Assembly: GCF_004339095.1 (NCBI RefSeq)
Contig: NZ_SMGQ01000012.1
Span: forward strand, 372,001 to 436,000
DNA length: 64,000 bases
Reading direction: 5' to 3'
DNA from: Natranaerovirga hydrolytica
GTDB taxonomy: Bacteria; Bacillota; Clostridia; Lachnospirales; DSM-24629
The position numbers were made by a program, and so were the translations under genes. Below the pieces are notes generated by a model. The model was not told where the DNA came from. It saw only the letters and a program-made list of their open reading frames with translations, and ran no database searches. Positions 55,927 to 64,000 of the stretch are shown here, one piece after another (the stretch's first letter is position 1; each line of letters begins with the position of its first letter).

Positions 55927-56778
55927 AAGAAAATAATAACAATCGTGTTTATATTAAGCTTAATTGTAGGGTGTACATCAGATCATACTAAAAATCAAAA
56001 TGAAATAATTGATAATGAAAAAGATGTGGTGATAGGTTACGAGTCTTATCCTTCTTCAATGGCACAAACCTATTTATTAAAAACGGTTTTGGAAGATGAA
56101 GGATACACAGTTGGTTTGAAAAAAACATCCAGTGAAGAAAAATATTTAAAGATGCAAGAAGGTGATGTAGATATTGCTTTAGGTTGTTGGCTTCCAGATA
56201 TAGATGCAATGGCATTAAAATCATACGAAGAGGATGTAAAAAATCTAAGAGTCAATTATCATTCAAGCAAAATCAATTTATTTGCGCCAAAATATTCCTA
56301 TATTTCTTATATAGATGATTTGGACGAATACAAGGAAGAATTAGAAGGCACCATATATGTCTTGGATCATAATGAATATGTATATGAACTGGTAAATAGT
56401 TGGATGGAAAATAAAGGCATAGAGTATCACATTATTAGTCTTAGTGTAGATGAATTAGATGATGTAATAGAAAATTATACAAGCGAAAAGAAATGGTTTG
56501 TATTTGCTGGATGGTCTCCACATTATCTACTTGGAAAATATGATTTAAGAGACATAGAAGGAGAGGAATTTTTCTATCCTCAGCAAAATCATTCTTTTGT
56601 TAGAAAAAATTATCCCAATGAAGATATAATAGAAATTATTAAGGAATTTTATTTAGAAACATGGGAAATGAATGAATTGTTAACAATGCTAGTAAGTTCT
56701 AATCCTGATGAATATGAGATGAATGTTAAAGGTTGGATAAAAAATAATCCGGATTTTAGCAATAGGGTAAAAAAATAA
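55924..56778 (+). CDS. Glycine-betaine-type substrate-binding lipoprotein (OpuAC family)
   Basis: 284 residues. The lipobox ends at C17 (LIVGC), so it is a lipid-anchored surface protein. The mature part has VVIGYESYPSSMAQTYLLKTVLEDEGYTV, GDVDIALGCWLPD and VFAGWSPHYLLGKYDLRDIEG, the pattern of OpuAC/ProX binding proteins for betaine, choline or related compounds. No ATPase or permease is adjacent. Its ribosome site and start codon are part of repeat R3b. Possibly a stand-alone binding protein serving a transporter elsewhere. Confidence 0.87.
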   Translation: MKKIITIVFILSLIVGCTSDHTKNQNEIIDNEKDVVIGYESYPSSMAQTYLLKTVLEDEGYTVGLKKTSSEEKYLKMQEGDVDIALGCWLPDIDAMALKSYEEDVKNLRVNYHSSKINLFAPKYSYISYIDDLDEYKEELEGTIYVLDHNEYVYELVNSWMENKGIEYHIISLSVDELDDVIENYTSEKKWFVFAGWSPHYLLGKYDLRDIEGEEFFYPQQNHSFVRKNYPNEDIIEIIKEFYLETWEMNELLTMLVSSNPDEYEMNVKGWIKNNPDFSNRVKK

Positions 56779-56830
56779 GAACCTTCAATTGACAAGTGGA
56801 TAGTGTTAATGTAAACTGTCATTAGTAAAT

Positions 56831-56896
56831 ACTTTCATCGATAACCTATGTAGCTGGCAGGTTTTGAGCTACATAGGGTAGGTTAATATGAAAATG
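56831..56896 (+). repeat. Structured intergenic repeat, copy R5 (module 2' only)
   Basis: AACCTATGTAGCT (56843-56855) pairs with AGCTACATAGG (56868-56878), then GTAGGTTAATATGAAAATG. The stem differs from R4 at paired sites (CTATGTAG/CTACATAG versus CTGTGTAG). There is no module 1 in this copy. Confidence 0.82.
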
Positions 56897-56958
56897 TAAT
56901 GGTGATACGAGTTATTTAGATGTTTGCAAAAAATGATTACATTAGCGCATTGAATCTA

Positions 56959-56970
56959 GTATGGTAGTAT
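56959..56970 (+). promoter_or_regulatory. Candidate GntR operator upstream of gntR
   Basis: GTATGGTAGTAT, 22 bases before the gntR start, is identical to a 12-mer inside the promoter of dctP (57867-57878). An exact match at the two likely targets of this regulator suggests its binding site. Confidence 0.6.
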
Positions 56971-56991
56971 GGCAGAGAGGAGATAAAAACA

Positions 56992-57675
56992 ATGAAATGG
57001 GATATAACAGAGTCAATGGAAAATAAATCTGTAAGTGAATATGTCTATGAAGTAATAAAGAATAATATTGTCAGTTTCAATGTTAAGCCAGGAGAAAGAA
57101 TAAGTGAGAATGAAATTTCGGAACGACTTGACGTTAGTAGAACCCCTGTTAGGGAAACTTTTATAAAATTAGCTCAAGAAGACTTGGTTTATGTATTGCC
57201 ACAAAGAGGTACCTATGTATCTTATATTGATTTAGATCAAGTTGAAGAGGCTAGGTTTATTAGAGAAAGCTTAGAGAAATCAGTAATTGAACTAGCAACA
57301 CAGACGTTTAGTGAAACAGGAATAATGCTTTTAGAGCAAAACTTAGAAAAACAAAGAAATAAAATTAAGAACAAAGCTTATGGAGGATTTTTAGAGTTAG
57401 ATGAAGAGTTTCATCGATTGATTTTTAAAGAATGTAAAAAAGAAAGAACTTGGTCGGTTATACAACAAGTAAATAGTCAGTACAAAAGGGTTAGGGTATT
57501 AAGTTTTATTGCCAATATTAACTGGGAACAAACCATTGACCAACATAAAAATATTATAAAAGCGATCAAAAACAAAGATAACAACTTGGCACAAAAAGTT
57601 ATGAAAGAACATTTGAATAAATTAATTATAGAAAAAATCGAGTTAAAAAAACAATATCCTGAGTATTTTAAATAA
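56992..57675 (+). CDS. GntR-family regulator (FCD/FadR subfamily)
   Basis: 227 residues. The winged HTH lies at about 14-78 (SEYVYEVIKNNIVSFNVKPGERISENEISERLDVSRTPVRETFIKLAQEDLVYVLPQRGTYVS). The C-terminal FCD domain has the metal-ligand pattern with D/H in LDEEFHRLIFKEC and DQHKNIIKAI and HLNKLI. Members next to TRAP and uronate genes usually sense hexuronates or related acids. Likely autoregulated through the shared 12-mer. Confidence 0.9.
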   Translation: MKWDITESMENKSVSEYVYEVIKNNIVSFNVKPGERISENEISERLDVSRTPVRETFIKLAQEDLVYVLPQRGTYVSYIDLDQVEEARFIRESLEKSVIELATQTFSETGIMLLEQNLEKQRNKIKNKAYGGFLELDEEFHRLIFKECKKERTWSVIQQVNSQYKRVRVLSFIANINWEQTIDQHKNIIKAIKNKDNNLAQKVMKEHLNKLIIEKIELKKQYPEYFK

Positions 57676-57849
57676 TATACAAAGGTAATATTGAATAAGA
57701 GTAGCGAAAAAGAGAAAACTAGAAATATATTTGATTAAATCGTAGGATAGAAATTGAAAAATGACTTAAAAATTGTGCATTACATACAAAACAAGTTGTG
57801 AGTTATATATAAAACTAATGAATAAGTGAATTTATATAGAGAAATAATG

Positions 57850-57878
57850 TTGACATTTACATACTTGTATGGTAGTAT
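57850..57878 (+). promoter_or_regulatory. dctP promoter with embedded operator
   Basis: TTGACA (57850-57855), 17 bases, TAGTAT (57873-57878). The 12-mer GTATGGTAGTAT (57867-57878) covers the end of the spacer and the -10. A bound GntR protein would block the polymerase. The rest of the 339-base gap before dctP is AT-rich, with no other clear signal. Confidence 0.65.
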
Positions 57879-58014
57879 AGTTGTGCACAGAGAAATAAAT
57901 ATTATTGAAAATCTTGTTTAATAATCAAAGGTTTGTATCATAATAATATAAATTAATGATACAACCAATTACAAGAATTTATCAATTAGGGATGTAAAAA
58001 AAAGGAGGATAAGT

Positions 58015-59067
58015 ATGAAAAAATTATTAGCTTTAGTAACAACAATGTCTTTATTAATGGTTTTATTAGCAGGTTGTGGTTCAGATTCATCTAATGGTGG
58101 TTCTGGTACTTCAAATGGTTCAGGTGGTTCAGATGATACAGGAGTGGCAGAGGAAAGTGTATCATTAAGATTAGCTCATACTCTAAATGAGCAACATACA
58201 GCTCATTTAGCATTAGTAGAATTTGCTAGATTAGTTGAAGAAAGATCAGAGGGTTCAATAGATATATCTATTTTCCCGAATGGACAATTAGGTTCGGAAG
58301 ATCAAGTATTAGAACAATTACAAGCAGGATCTGTAGCGATGACTAGAGTGTCTGCAGCAGCATTAACATCATATGCAGAAGGTTACAACGCCTTTTCACT
58401 ACCTTATGTATTTGCAGATGCAGATCACTTTCACAAATCTATGGGATCAGAAGCCGTTCAAGAACTATATGAAGATACTTATGACAGAGGATTTATTGGT
58501 TTAACTTACTATACATCTGGAGCACGTTCATTCTATACAGTAGACACGCCTGTTCTTCATCCAGATGACTTAAGAGGCTTAAATATTCGTGTTATGGACT
58601 TTAGATCTCAAACAGATATGATGAGAGCTCTTGGAGGAACGCCAGTAGGTATGGCTTATTCAGAGATTTATACTTCATTACAAGCAGGTGTTATTGATGG
58701 CGCTGAAAGTAATGAAACAGCTTTAACAAATGGACTTCATGGTGAGGTGGCGAAACACTTTTCTTATGATGAACATACTATGATTCCTGATATTTTAGTA
58801 ATTAGCTCAAGTATTTGGGATACACTTTCAGAAAATCAGCAAGCAATTCTTAAAGAAGCTGCTGAAGAATCAACAGAGTTTCATTTACCATTGTGGGATG
58901 AAGCAATAGAAGAGGCTGTTACTATTGCAACGGAAGAAATGGGCGTTACTTTCCACGAAGTGGAAAAAGGACCATTTAGAGAAGCTGTTGCTCCAATGGT
59001 AGAAGAATATGGTAACAATTACCCTGATGTAAAAGAATTACTAGATGCTTTTAAAGAATTAGAGTAA
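58015..59067 (+). CDS. dctP: TRAP transporter substrate-binding protein DctP
   Basis: Lipoprotein with C21 (LLAGC) and a Gly/Ser-rich linker, then a DctP domain: SLRLAHTLNEQHTAHLALVEFARLVEERSEG, the ligand-binding LRGLNIRVMDFRSQTDMMRALGGTPVGMAYSEIYTSLQAGVIDGAESN (an arginine at the carboxylate site). 350 residues. Family members bind acidic sugars or dicarboxylates. Beside a GH31 enzyme and uxaC, a uronate is likely. A hairpin separates it from dctQM. Confidence 0.93.
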   Translation: MKKLLALVTTMSLLMVLLAGCGSDSSNGGSGTSNGSGGSDDTGVAEESVSLRLAHTLNEQHTAHLALVEFARLVEERSEGSIDISIFPNGQLGSEDQVLEQLQAGSVAMTRVSAAALTSYAEGYNAFSLPYVFADADHFHKSMGSEAVQELYEDTYDRGFIGLTYYTSGARSFYTVDTPVLHPDDLRGLNIRVMDFRSQTDMMRALGGTPVGMAYSEIYTSLQAGVIDGAESNETALTNGLHGEVAKHFSYDEHTMIPDILVISSSIWDTLSENQQAILKEAAEESTEFHLPLWDEAIEEAVTIATEEMGVTFHEVEKGPFREAVAPMVEEYGNNYPDVKELLDAFKELE

Positions 59068-59078
59068 TTATAAACAGT

Positions 59079-59108
59079 CAAAAGTCCTACATTAAGTTAG
59101 GGCTTTTG
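59079..59108 (+). terminator. Hairpin between dctP and dctQ
   Basis: CAAAAGTCCTA (59079-59089), 8-base loop, TAGGGCTTTTG (59098-59108), with one G-U pair. ATTTTC follows. A partial terminator or a stabiliser could yield more binding protein than permease. Confidence 0.65.
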
Positions 59109-59146
59109 ATTTTCAAAAAAATCAACGTATTGGAGGTCAATAAAAA

Positions 59147-59617
59147 ATGAATAAGTTTAAACAACTTTTAAATACTTTTTTAGCTTATTTATCTGCAGCT
59201 TTGCTAACAACAATGGCTACGTTAGTTGTCATTCAAGTGTTTACTAGATATGTAATGGGTAATCCAAGTACTTATACTCAAGAATTGGTTAGAATTATTT
59301 TGATTTGGACATCATTCTTAGGTGCATCTTATGCTTTTGGAACACGACAACATATGGCTCTCGTTTTTTTGAAGGAAAAATTAACTGGCGCAAGGAAAAA
59401 AATACTTTATATTTTTATTGATATTTTAATATTAAGCTTTGCAGTTATTGTTCTTATAAATGGTGGGTATAAAATAGTAATGGATGTAATGGCTATAAAA
59501 ACGCCTGTGTTAGGTGTATCTAGAGGTCTGATTTACTTGGCAGCTCCCATTTCAGGAGTAATTATTGCAATTTACCAACTGATGAATATAAAAGAAGATT
59601 TGGAAATGACAGATTAA
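59147..59617 (+). CDS. dctQ: TRAP transporter small permease DctQ
   Basis: 156 residues with four hydrophobic segments. TLVVIQVFTRYVMGNPSTYTQELVRIILIWTSFLGASYAFGTRQHMAL is the typical DctQ middle region. It forms the membrane complex with DctM. RBS TTGGAGGT lies upstream. Confidence 0.92.
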   Translation: MNKFKQLLNTFLAYLSAALLTTMATLVVIQVFTRYVMGNPSTYTQELVRIILIWTSFLGASYAFGTRQHMALVFLKEKLTGARKKILYIFIDILILSFAVIVLINGGYKIVMDVMAIKTPVLGVSRGLIYLAAPISGVIIAIYQLMNIKEDLEMTD

Positions 59618-59649
59618 CAATTTAAAATACTTTTAAAGGAGTGAAGAAA

Positions 59650-60954
59650 ATGGATGTAGCAATCCAATCGGCTTTAATACTTTTTATTACCTTTTTAGTG
59701 CAACTAGGTATAGGGATTCCTATTTCTATTAGTATAGGGATTTCGACTTTGATTACGGGATTATCTGCGTTACCGGCAGACTTAGCTATATTCTCAATCG
59801 TTCAAAATATGATAGGGGGAGTAGATAGTTTTTCTCTATTAGCAGTCCCTTTATTTGTACTTGCAGGCAATATAATGAATAATGGTGGAATTGCAAGACG
59901 ATTAGTAGACTTTTCAAAAGTTATTGCAGGAAGGTTACCAGGTTATTTGGCACATACAAACGTGTTAGGTAATATGTTGTTTGGTTCTCTTTCAGGTTCT
60001 GCAGTAGCATCTGCAGCAGCTATTGGTGGAACGATGGCTCCCATTCAAAAAGATGAAGGGTATGAAGCATCTTTTGCAGCAGCAGTTAACATTGCTTCTT
60101 CGCCAACAGGAATGTTAATACCACCTAGTGGCGTTTTGATTCTTTACTCTTTGGTTTCCGGTGGTGTATCCATTTCAGCGTTATTTATTGCCGGTTATAT
60201 TCCAGGAATATTAATGGGGCTTGCAACTATGGTAATTGCGTATATATACGCGAAGAAAAAAAATTATCCTGTAGCTGATAGAGTAAGCTTTAAAGAAGGT
60301 ATAGGCTCATTTTTTAGAGCGATACCAAGTTTAATGCTTATTGTAGTTGTTATTGGTGGTATTGTCTTTGGTGTGTTTACGGCGACAGAAGGTGCAGGAA
60401 TAGCAGTTGTTTATACATTAGGTTTGTCATTATTATACAAAAGTTTAAGATGGAAAGATATAAGAGAAATCTTATTAAAAACAGGTGTAACAACTGGTAT
60501 CATTATGTTTCTAGTTGCCGCATCTTCAGCGATGTCTTATGTTATGGCATTTACTGGAATTCCTCAAGCCATTAGTACTGGAATTATGTCAGTGTCTGAA
60601 AACCCAATTATTATATTGTTGATTATGAATATAACTTTATTAATTGTAGGAACTTTTATGGATTTAACACCAGCAGTATTAATATTTACACCAATATTTT
60701 TACCAATTGCAACACAGCTTGGATTACATCCAGTACATTTTGGTATAGTGTTAGTATTCAACTTATGTATTGGTATTATGACGCCGCCAGTAGGAAGTGT
60801 ATTGTTTATTGGGTGTAGTGTAGCAGAAGTGTCTATAGAAAAGGTGATTAAGCCATTGATACCATTCTTTATAGCTTTAATTGGTATTTTGCTATTGTTA
60901 ACATATGTACCTGCTATAAGCTTGTTCTTACCAAGGTTATTCGGATTAATATAA
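59650..60954 (+). CDS. dctM: TRAP transporter large permease DctM
   Basis: Sodium-coupled permease of about 434 residues with 12 or so hydrophobic segments. DctM hallmarks: FSLLAVPLFVLAGNIMNNGGIARRLVDF, GSLSGSAVASAAAIGGTMAP, PTGMLIPPSGVLILYSLVSG and the C-terminal TPPVGSVLFIGCSVA. ATG 59650 has AAAGGAG 8 bases upstream; GTG 59641 is also in frame. The stop runs directly into repeat R6. Confidence 0.94.
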   Translation: MDVAIQSALILFITFLVQLGIGIPISISIGISTLITGLSALPADLAIFSIVQNMIGGVDSFSLLAVPLFVLAGNIMNNGGIARRLVDFSKVIAGRLPGYLAHTNVLGNMLFGSLSGSAVASAAAIGGTMAPIQKDEGYEASFAAAVNIASSPTGMLIPPSGVLILYSLVSGGVSISALFIAGYIPGILMGLATMVIAYIYAKKKNYPVADRVSFKEGIGSFFRAIPSLMLIVVVIGGIVFGVFTATEGAGIAVVYTLGLSLLYKSLRWKDIREILLKTGVTTGIIMFLVAASSAMSYVMAFTGIPQAISTGIMSVSENPIIILLIMNITLLIVGTFMDLTPAVLIFTPIFLPIATQLGLHPVHFGIVLVFNLCIGIMTPPVGSVLFIGCSVAEVSIEKVIKPLIPFFIALIGILLLLTYVPAISLFLPRLFGLI

Positions 60955-61060
60955 AAGTTCAATCTGAAAACTTGCTTGCAAGGATTTGGAGATTGGAGTT
61001 TTATTGAAACTTTGTGCCTGTAGCGGAGCGAAAGGCATGTTGCAAGGTTAATATAAAAAT
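60953..61060 (+). repeat. Structured intergenic repeat, copy R6 (modules 1+2)
   Basis: Module 1: TTCAATCT pairs with AGATTGGAG (a G-U and one mismatch) around CTTGCTTGCAAGGATTTGG. Module 2: AACTTTGTGCCT ... AGGCATGTTGCAAGGTT with TGCCT/AGGCA. It ends in TTAATATAAAA. It starts at the dctM stop codon and ends just before the ribosome site of the GH31 gene. Confidence 0.8.
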
Positions 61061-61074
61061 AAAGGAGTGTTAAA

Positions 61075-63477
61075 ATGATATTAAGAAAGTATCCTTTTCA
61101 GTTTGTAAGTGAAGAAAATAATACTTTGGAATTTAAATTAGAAGATGGTTCTACTTATGCAAAAGTATTTGTATTAGAAGAAGATATTATTCGAGTTTTA
61201 TTTGTTGAAGAAGAACTAAAATTAGATAAGACTTGGTTGGTTGCGCCAGGACTAGATGATATTCCAAGAGAAGGTAGAGAACGATTGGATTTATCACCAT
61301 TTTCCTTACCAAAGTTTGATTATAAAATTGAAAATGACCAATGTATAATTAAAACATCAAAGATAAAAGTTGTTTTTGAGTTAGATGGAATGAAAGCAAC
61401 TTGGTATGCTAAAGGCAACAATGAAGAAGTGGTTTTTGCTAAAGATAGAAAAACCCAAGCTTACAACATTAATGATTCTTTGGGTAATGGACCTTACCAT
61501 TATTTAGAAAGAAGCTTAGAGGAACAGTACTTTGGATTAGGCGAAAAATCAGGAAACACAGATAAATATGGTAGAAGGTATAGAATGATGAGTGTTGATC
61601 CAATGGGATATGATGCCGAACATACAGACCCATTATACAAACACATTCCATTTTATATTACAAGAAATAATAAAAGTGAAGTAGCCTTTGGTATTTTTTA
61701 TGATAACCTATCAACCTCAATATTTGATATGGGTAATGAATTAGACAATTATCATGGTTACTACCGCTATTACAATGCGGAAGACGGTGACTTAGATTAT
61801 TACATTATTCTAGGGCCTCAAGTTAAAGATGTTACTGAAAAGTTTTCTTGGTTAACAGGGAATACAATATTTGGCCCCAAATGGAGCATTGGATATTCGG
61901 GGTCAACGATGACGTACACAGATGCACCAAATGCACAAGAACAGTTACAGCAATTTATTGAAGATTGCGAAGTTAATGATGTTCCTTGTGATTCATTCCA
62001 ATTGTCCTCAGGATATACTTCTATTGGTAACAAACGCTACGTATTCAATTGGAATTATGATAAAGTGCCTACACCAAAAGAAATGGCAAAGAGTTTTCTT
62101 GATAAAGGTCTGAGACTATGTGCTAATATAAAACCAGCTTTATTAATTGATCATCCAATGTTTAAAGATTTAGAAGACAATCAAATGTTTGTAATGGATA
62201 AAGAAGGTAACAAAACAGAAATAGCACAATTTTGGGATGAATTAGGTGCTTATGTTGACTTTACCAATCCTAAAGCATATGACTGGTGGAAAGAACAAGT
62301 AACAGAAAAACTACTAGAATATGGCATTGATTCCACGTGGAATGATAATAATGAATATGAAATATGGGATGGAGAAGCAAAAGCAAATGGCTTTGGTAAA
62401 GCAATGAATATCTCTCAAATTAGACCACTTCAACCATTGCTAATGATGAAAGCATCCTATGAAGCACAAAAAGAATATGCGCCAAATATCAGACCATACT
62501 TGATTTCACGTTCAGGTTGTCCTGGTATGCAAAGGTATGTGCAAACGTGGTCAGGAGATAATAGAACATCTTGGAAAAGCATAAAGTACAATATTAAAAT
62601 GGGTATTGGACTAAGTTTATCAGGTGTTTATAATATTGGGCATGATGTGGGTGGTTTTGCAGGTGACGCACCAGATCCAGAATTATTTGTAAGATGGGTA
62701 CAAAATGGTATTTTCCACCCAAGATTTACAATTCATTCTTGGAATGATGATGCAACAGTTAATGTACCTTGGATGTATCCAGAAGTAACACCATTTATTA
62801 GAAATCTAATTAAATTTAGAACAAAAATAACGCCATATATTTATAATTTATTATACAAAGCCAATACAAACTATGAACCAATGATTCGTCCTACTTTCTA
62901 TGATTTTGAAAACGATAATAATACCTTTGAAGAAAATGACGAATTTATGTTAGGGTCAGATATGTTGGTAGCTTCTATCGTTAAAGAAGGACAATTTGAA
63001 AGAAGCGTTTATTTACCTAAAAATGAATTGGGTTGGTATGATTATCATACTCAATTATGGTATGAAGGTGGTCAAAACATTACCATTCCAGCACCACTAG
63101 AATATACACCGTTATTAATTAAAGCAGGAGCAATTATTCCAATTAATGATAATGAAATTACTTTCAAAACAAAAAATGACGAGCAACGTGGATTCCAATT
63201 ATTTCCGTGTAAAGGAAATGACGAATCAACTTACGAATTATACGAAGATGATGGGTATACAAATGATTATATGAATGGTATGTATACGACAGTAAAAGTA
63301 AATATGAGTACAGATAAAGAGACTATAAAAATTAACATTACAAAAGAAGGTCAATATACATTACCATATAAAGAAGTAAGATTCTATTTACCAAAAAGTG
63401 AAAAAAGAAACATCACTATAAATGGTAAAGACTATGCTAGTAATAATGAACAAGTATATGAAATGAAATTAGACTAA
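61075..63477 (+). CDS. Glycoside hydrolase family 31
   Basis: 800 residues, cytoplasmic (no signal peptide). The nucleophile is D424 in WNDNNEYE and the acid/base D495 in WSGDNRTSW. Also present: GVYNIGHDVGGFAGDAPDPELFVRWVQNGIFHPRFTIHS, a C-terminal beta region (LLIKAGAIIPIND, ELYEDDGYTNDY). GH31 covers alpha-glucosidases, alpha-xylosidases and others. The substrate cannot be told, but next to uronate genes a plant-polymer oligosaccharide is likely. ATG follows AAGGAG. Confidence 0.93.
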   Translation: MILRKYPFQFVSEENNTLEFKLEDGSTYAKVFVLEEDIIRVLFVEEELKLDKTWLVAPGLDDIPREGRERLDLSPFSLPKFDYKIENDQCIIKTSKIKVVFELDGMKATWYAKGNNEEVVFAKDRKTQAYNINDSLGNGPYHYLERSLEEQYFGLGEKSGNTDKYGRRYRMMSVDPMGYDAEHTDPLYKHIPFYITRNNKSEVAFGIFYDNLSTSIFDMGNELDNYHGYYRYYNAEDGDLDYYIILGPQVKDVTEKFSWLTGNTIFGPKWSIGYSGSTMTYTDAPNAQEQLQQFIEDCEVNDVPCDSFQLSSGYTSIGNKRYVFNWNYDKVPTPKEMAKSFLDKGLRLCANIKPALLIDHPMFKDLEDNQMFVMDKEGNKTEIAQFWDELGAYVDFTNPKAYDWWKEQVTEKLLEYGIDSTWNDNNEYEIWDGEAKANGFGKAMNISQIRPLQPLLMMKASYEAQKEYAPNIRPYLISRSGCPGMQRYVQTWSGDNRTSWKSIKYNIKMGIGLSLSGVYNIGHDVGGFAGDAPDPELFVRWVQNGIFHPRFTIHSWNDDATVNVPWMYPEVTPFIRNLIKFRTKITPYIYNLLYKANTNYEPMIRPTFYDFENDNNTFEENDEFMLGSDMLVASIVKEGQFERSVYLPKNELGWYDYHTQLWYEGGQNITIPAPLEYTPLLIKAGAIIPINDNEITFKTKNDEQRGFQLFPCKGNDESTYELYEDDGYTNDYMNGMYTTVKVNMSTDKETIKINITKEGQYTLPYKEVRFYLPKSEKRNITINGKDYASNNEQVYEMKLD

Positions 63478-63493
63478 TCTAAAGGTGAAAAAT

Positions 63494-64000
63494 ATGAAAA
63501 AATTTATGGACGATGATTTTCTGTTAAAAAATGACGTGGCTATAGAACTATATCACAAATATGCTAAAGAAATGCCAATTTATGATTATCATTGCCACTT
63601 GTCCCCTGAAGAAATTAGTACAAACAAACAATATAAAAATATAACAGAATTATGGTTAGATGGGGATCATTATAAATGGAGAGCTATGCGAAGCAATGGC
63701 ATAGATGAAAAATATATAACGGGAGATGCCGATGATTATGATAAATTTCTAGCGTGGGCTCAAACCGTAGATATGAGTATCGGGAATCCATTATATCATT
63801 GGACCCATCTAGAACTGAAAAGATATTTTGGTATTGATGAGATTTTAAGTGAAAAAACGGCAAAAGCAATATGGGAAAAATGCAATACATTATTAGAAAA
63901 AGATGCATATCGAGCTAAAAGTTTAATAAAAAATTCAAATGTAAACTTTATTTGTACCACAGATGATCCAACCGACGACTTGGAATTTCATAAAGATATA
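63494..64000 (+). CDS. uxaC: Uronate isomerase (glucuronate/galacturonate isomerase), 3' end outside window
   Basis: The first 169 residues of UxaC, which turns D-glucuronate into D-fructuronate or D-galacturonate into D-tagaturonate. The metal-binding H33 and H35 (YDYHCHLSPEEI), the WLDGDHYKWRAMRSNG block, GNPLYHWTHLELKRYFGI and CTTDDPTDDL are characteristic. No stop occurs before the window edge, so the gene is cut. The ribosome site AAAGGTG precedes ATG 63494. It confirms the uronate theme of this end. Confidence 0.94.
   Translation, partial: MKKFMDDDFLLKNDVAIELYHKYAKEMPIYDYHCHLSPEEISTNKQYKNITELWLDGDHYKWRAMRSNGIDEKYITGDADDYDKFLAWAQTVDMSIGNPLYHWTHLELKRYFGIDEILSEKTAKAIWEKCNTLLEKDAYRAKSLIKNSNVNFICTTDDPTDDLEFHKDI

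Noticed and set aside
60564-60962. 132-residue minus-strand frame opposite dctM
   Set aside because: It is the antisense shadow of a conserved permease; asparagine/isoleucine-rich composition follows from AT-rich membrane codons.
15058-61060. The repeats as classic MITEs or insertion-sequence remnants
   Set aside because: No terminal inverted repeats spanning the whole unit, no clear target-site duplications and no transposase fragments are seen. The single fixed orientation and modular hairpins fit a structured element better.
1-64000. tRNA, rRNA, CRISPR or prophage signals
   Set aside because: No cloverleaf with a TTCGA arm, no regularly spaced direct repeats and no phage or integrase genes were seen on reading either strand.

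Overview
The window comes from the chromosome of a low-GC, Gram-positive-type anaerobe, most likely a clostridium of the Lachnospirales kind. The evidence is AT-rich coding sequence, strong AGGAGG ribosome sites with many GTG and TTG starts, a KOW-domain protein between map and infA, zinc-ligand forms of S14, S4, L36 and adenylate kinase, an HprK plus Crh-like pair, WhiA, BioY with a shared ECF module, and a B. subtilis-like ftsEX-ctp-minJ-uvrBA order. The last genes (uronate TRAP transporter, GH31 glycosidase, uronate isomerase) suggest growth on pectin or other uronate polymers. The genus cannot be fixed from the sequence; a pectinolytic relative of Natranaerovirga or Vallitalea would fit, as inference only.

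Layout. 1-10.6 kb: the distal spc operon and the alpha operon (rplX to secY, adk, map, KOW protein, infA, rpmJ, rpsM, rpsK, rpsD, rpoA, rplQ), closed by a strong terminator. 10.6-15.1 kb: ecfA1-ecfA2-ecfT, truA and a YibE/F membrane protein. 15.2-16.25 kb: rplM-rpsI with a consensus promoter and leader. 16.3-19 kb: a TetR regulator, two small membrane or HD-domain genes, and a convergent SDR gene. 19.2-30.4 kb: a cell-envelope cluster with two LCP ligases, MurJ, an O-antigen-ligase-type polymerase, a GT4 glycosyltransferase, CsaB, TagA and two DUF4330 proteins. It looks like a pathway for a pyruvylated secondary wall polymer. 30.6-38.6 kb: an MsmX-type sugar ATPase, a CdaR/PucR regulator, ftsE-ftsX-EnvC-like hydrolase activator, CtpA and a MinJ-like protein. 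38.7-43.7 kb: uvrB-uvrA under a LexA box. 43.7-46.9 kb: SemiSWEET, bioY-bioB under a BirA box, and a double P-loop ATPase. 47-49.1 kb: an NSS transporter plus its 28-residue MetS-like subunit. 49.3-55.6 kb: uvrC, hprK, murB, rapZ, whiA and a crh-like gene. 55.9-64 kb: an orphan OpuAC lipoprotein, a GntR regulator, TRAP dctPQM, GH31 and the start of uxaC, which runs off the window.

Most striking signal. A family of structured intergenic repeats, all in the same orientation, occurs at about 15.06, 45.73, 52.35, 55.71, 55.83, 56.83 and 60.95 kb. The units combine a long imperfect hairpin (module 1) with one of two alternative second hairpins (2 or 2'), with paired base changes in several stems. 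One copy supplies the last codons and stop of the YibE/F gene. Another supplies the ribosome site and start codon of the OpuAC gene. I do not recognise it as a named family.

No tRNA, rRNA, CRISPR array, insertion sequence or prophage was seen. Nearly all genes lie on the plus strand; the SDR and SemiSWEET genes are the exceptions.
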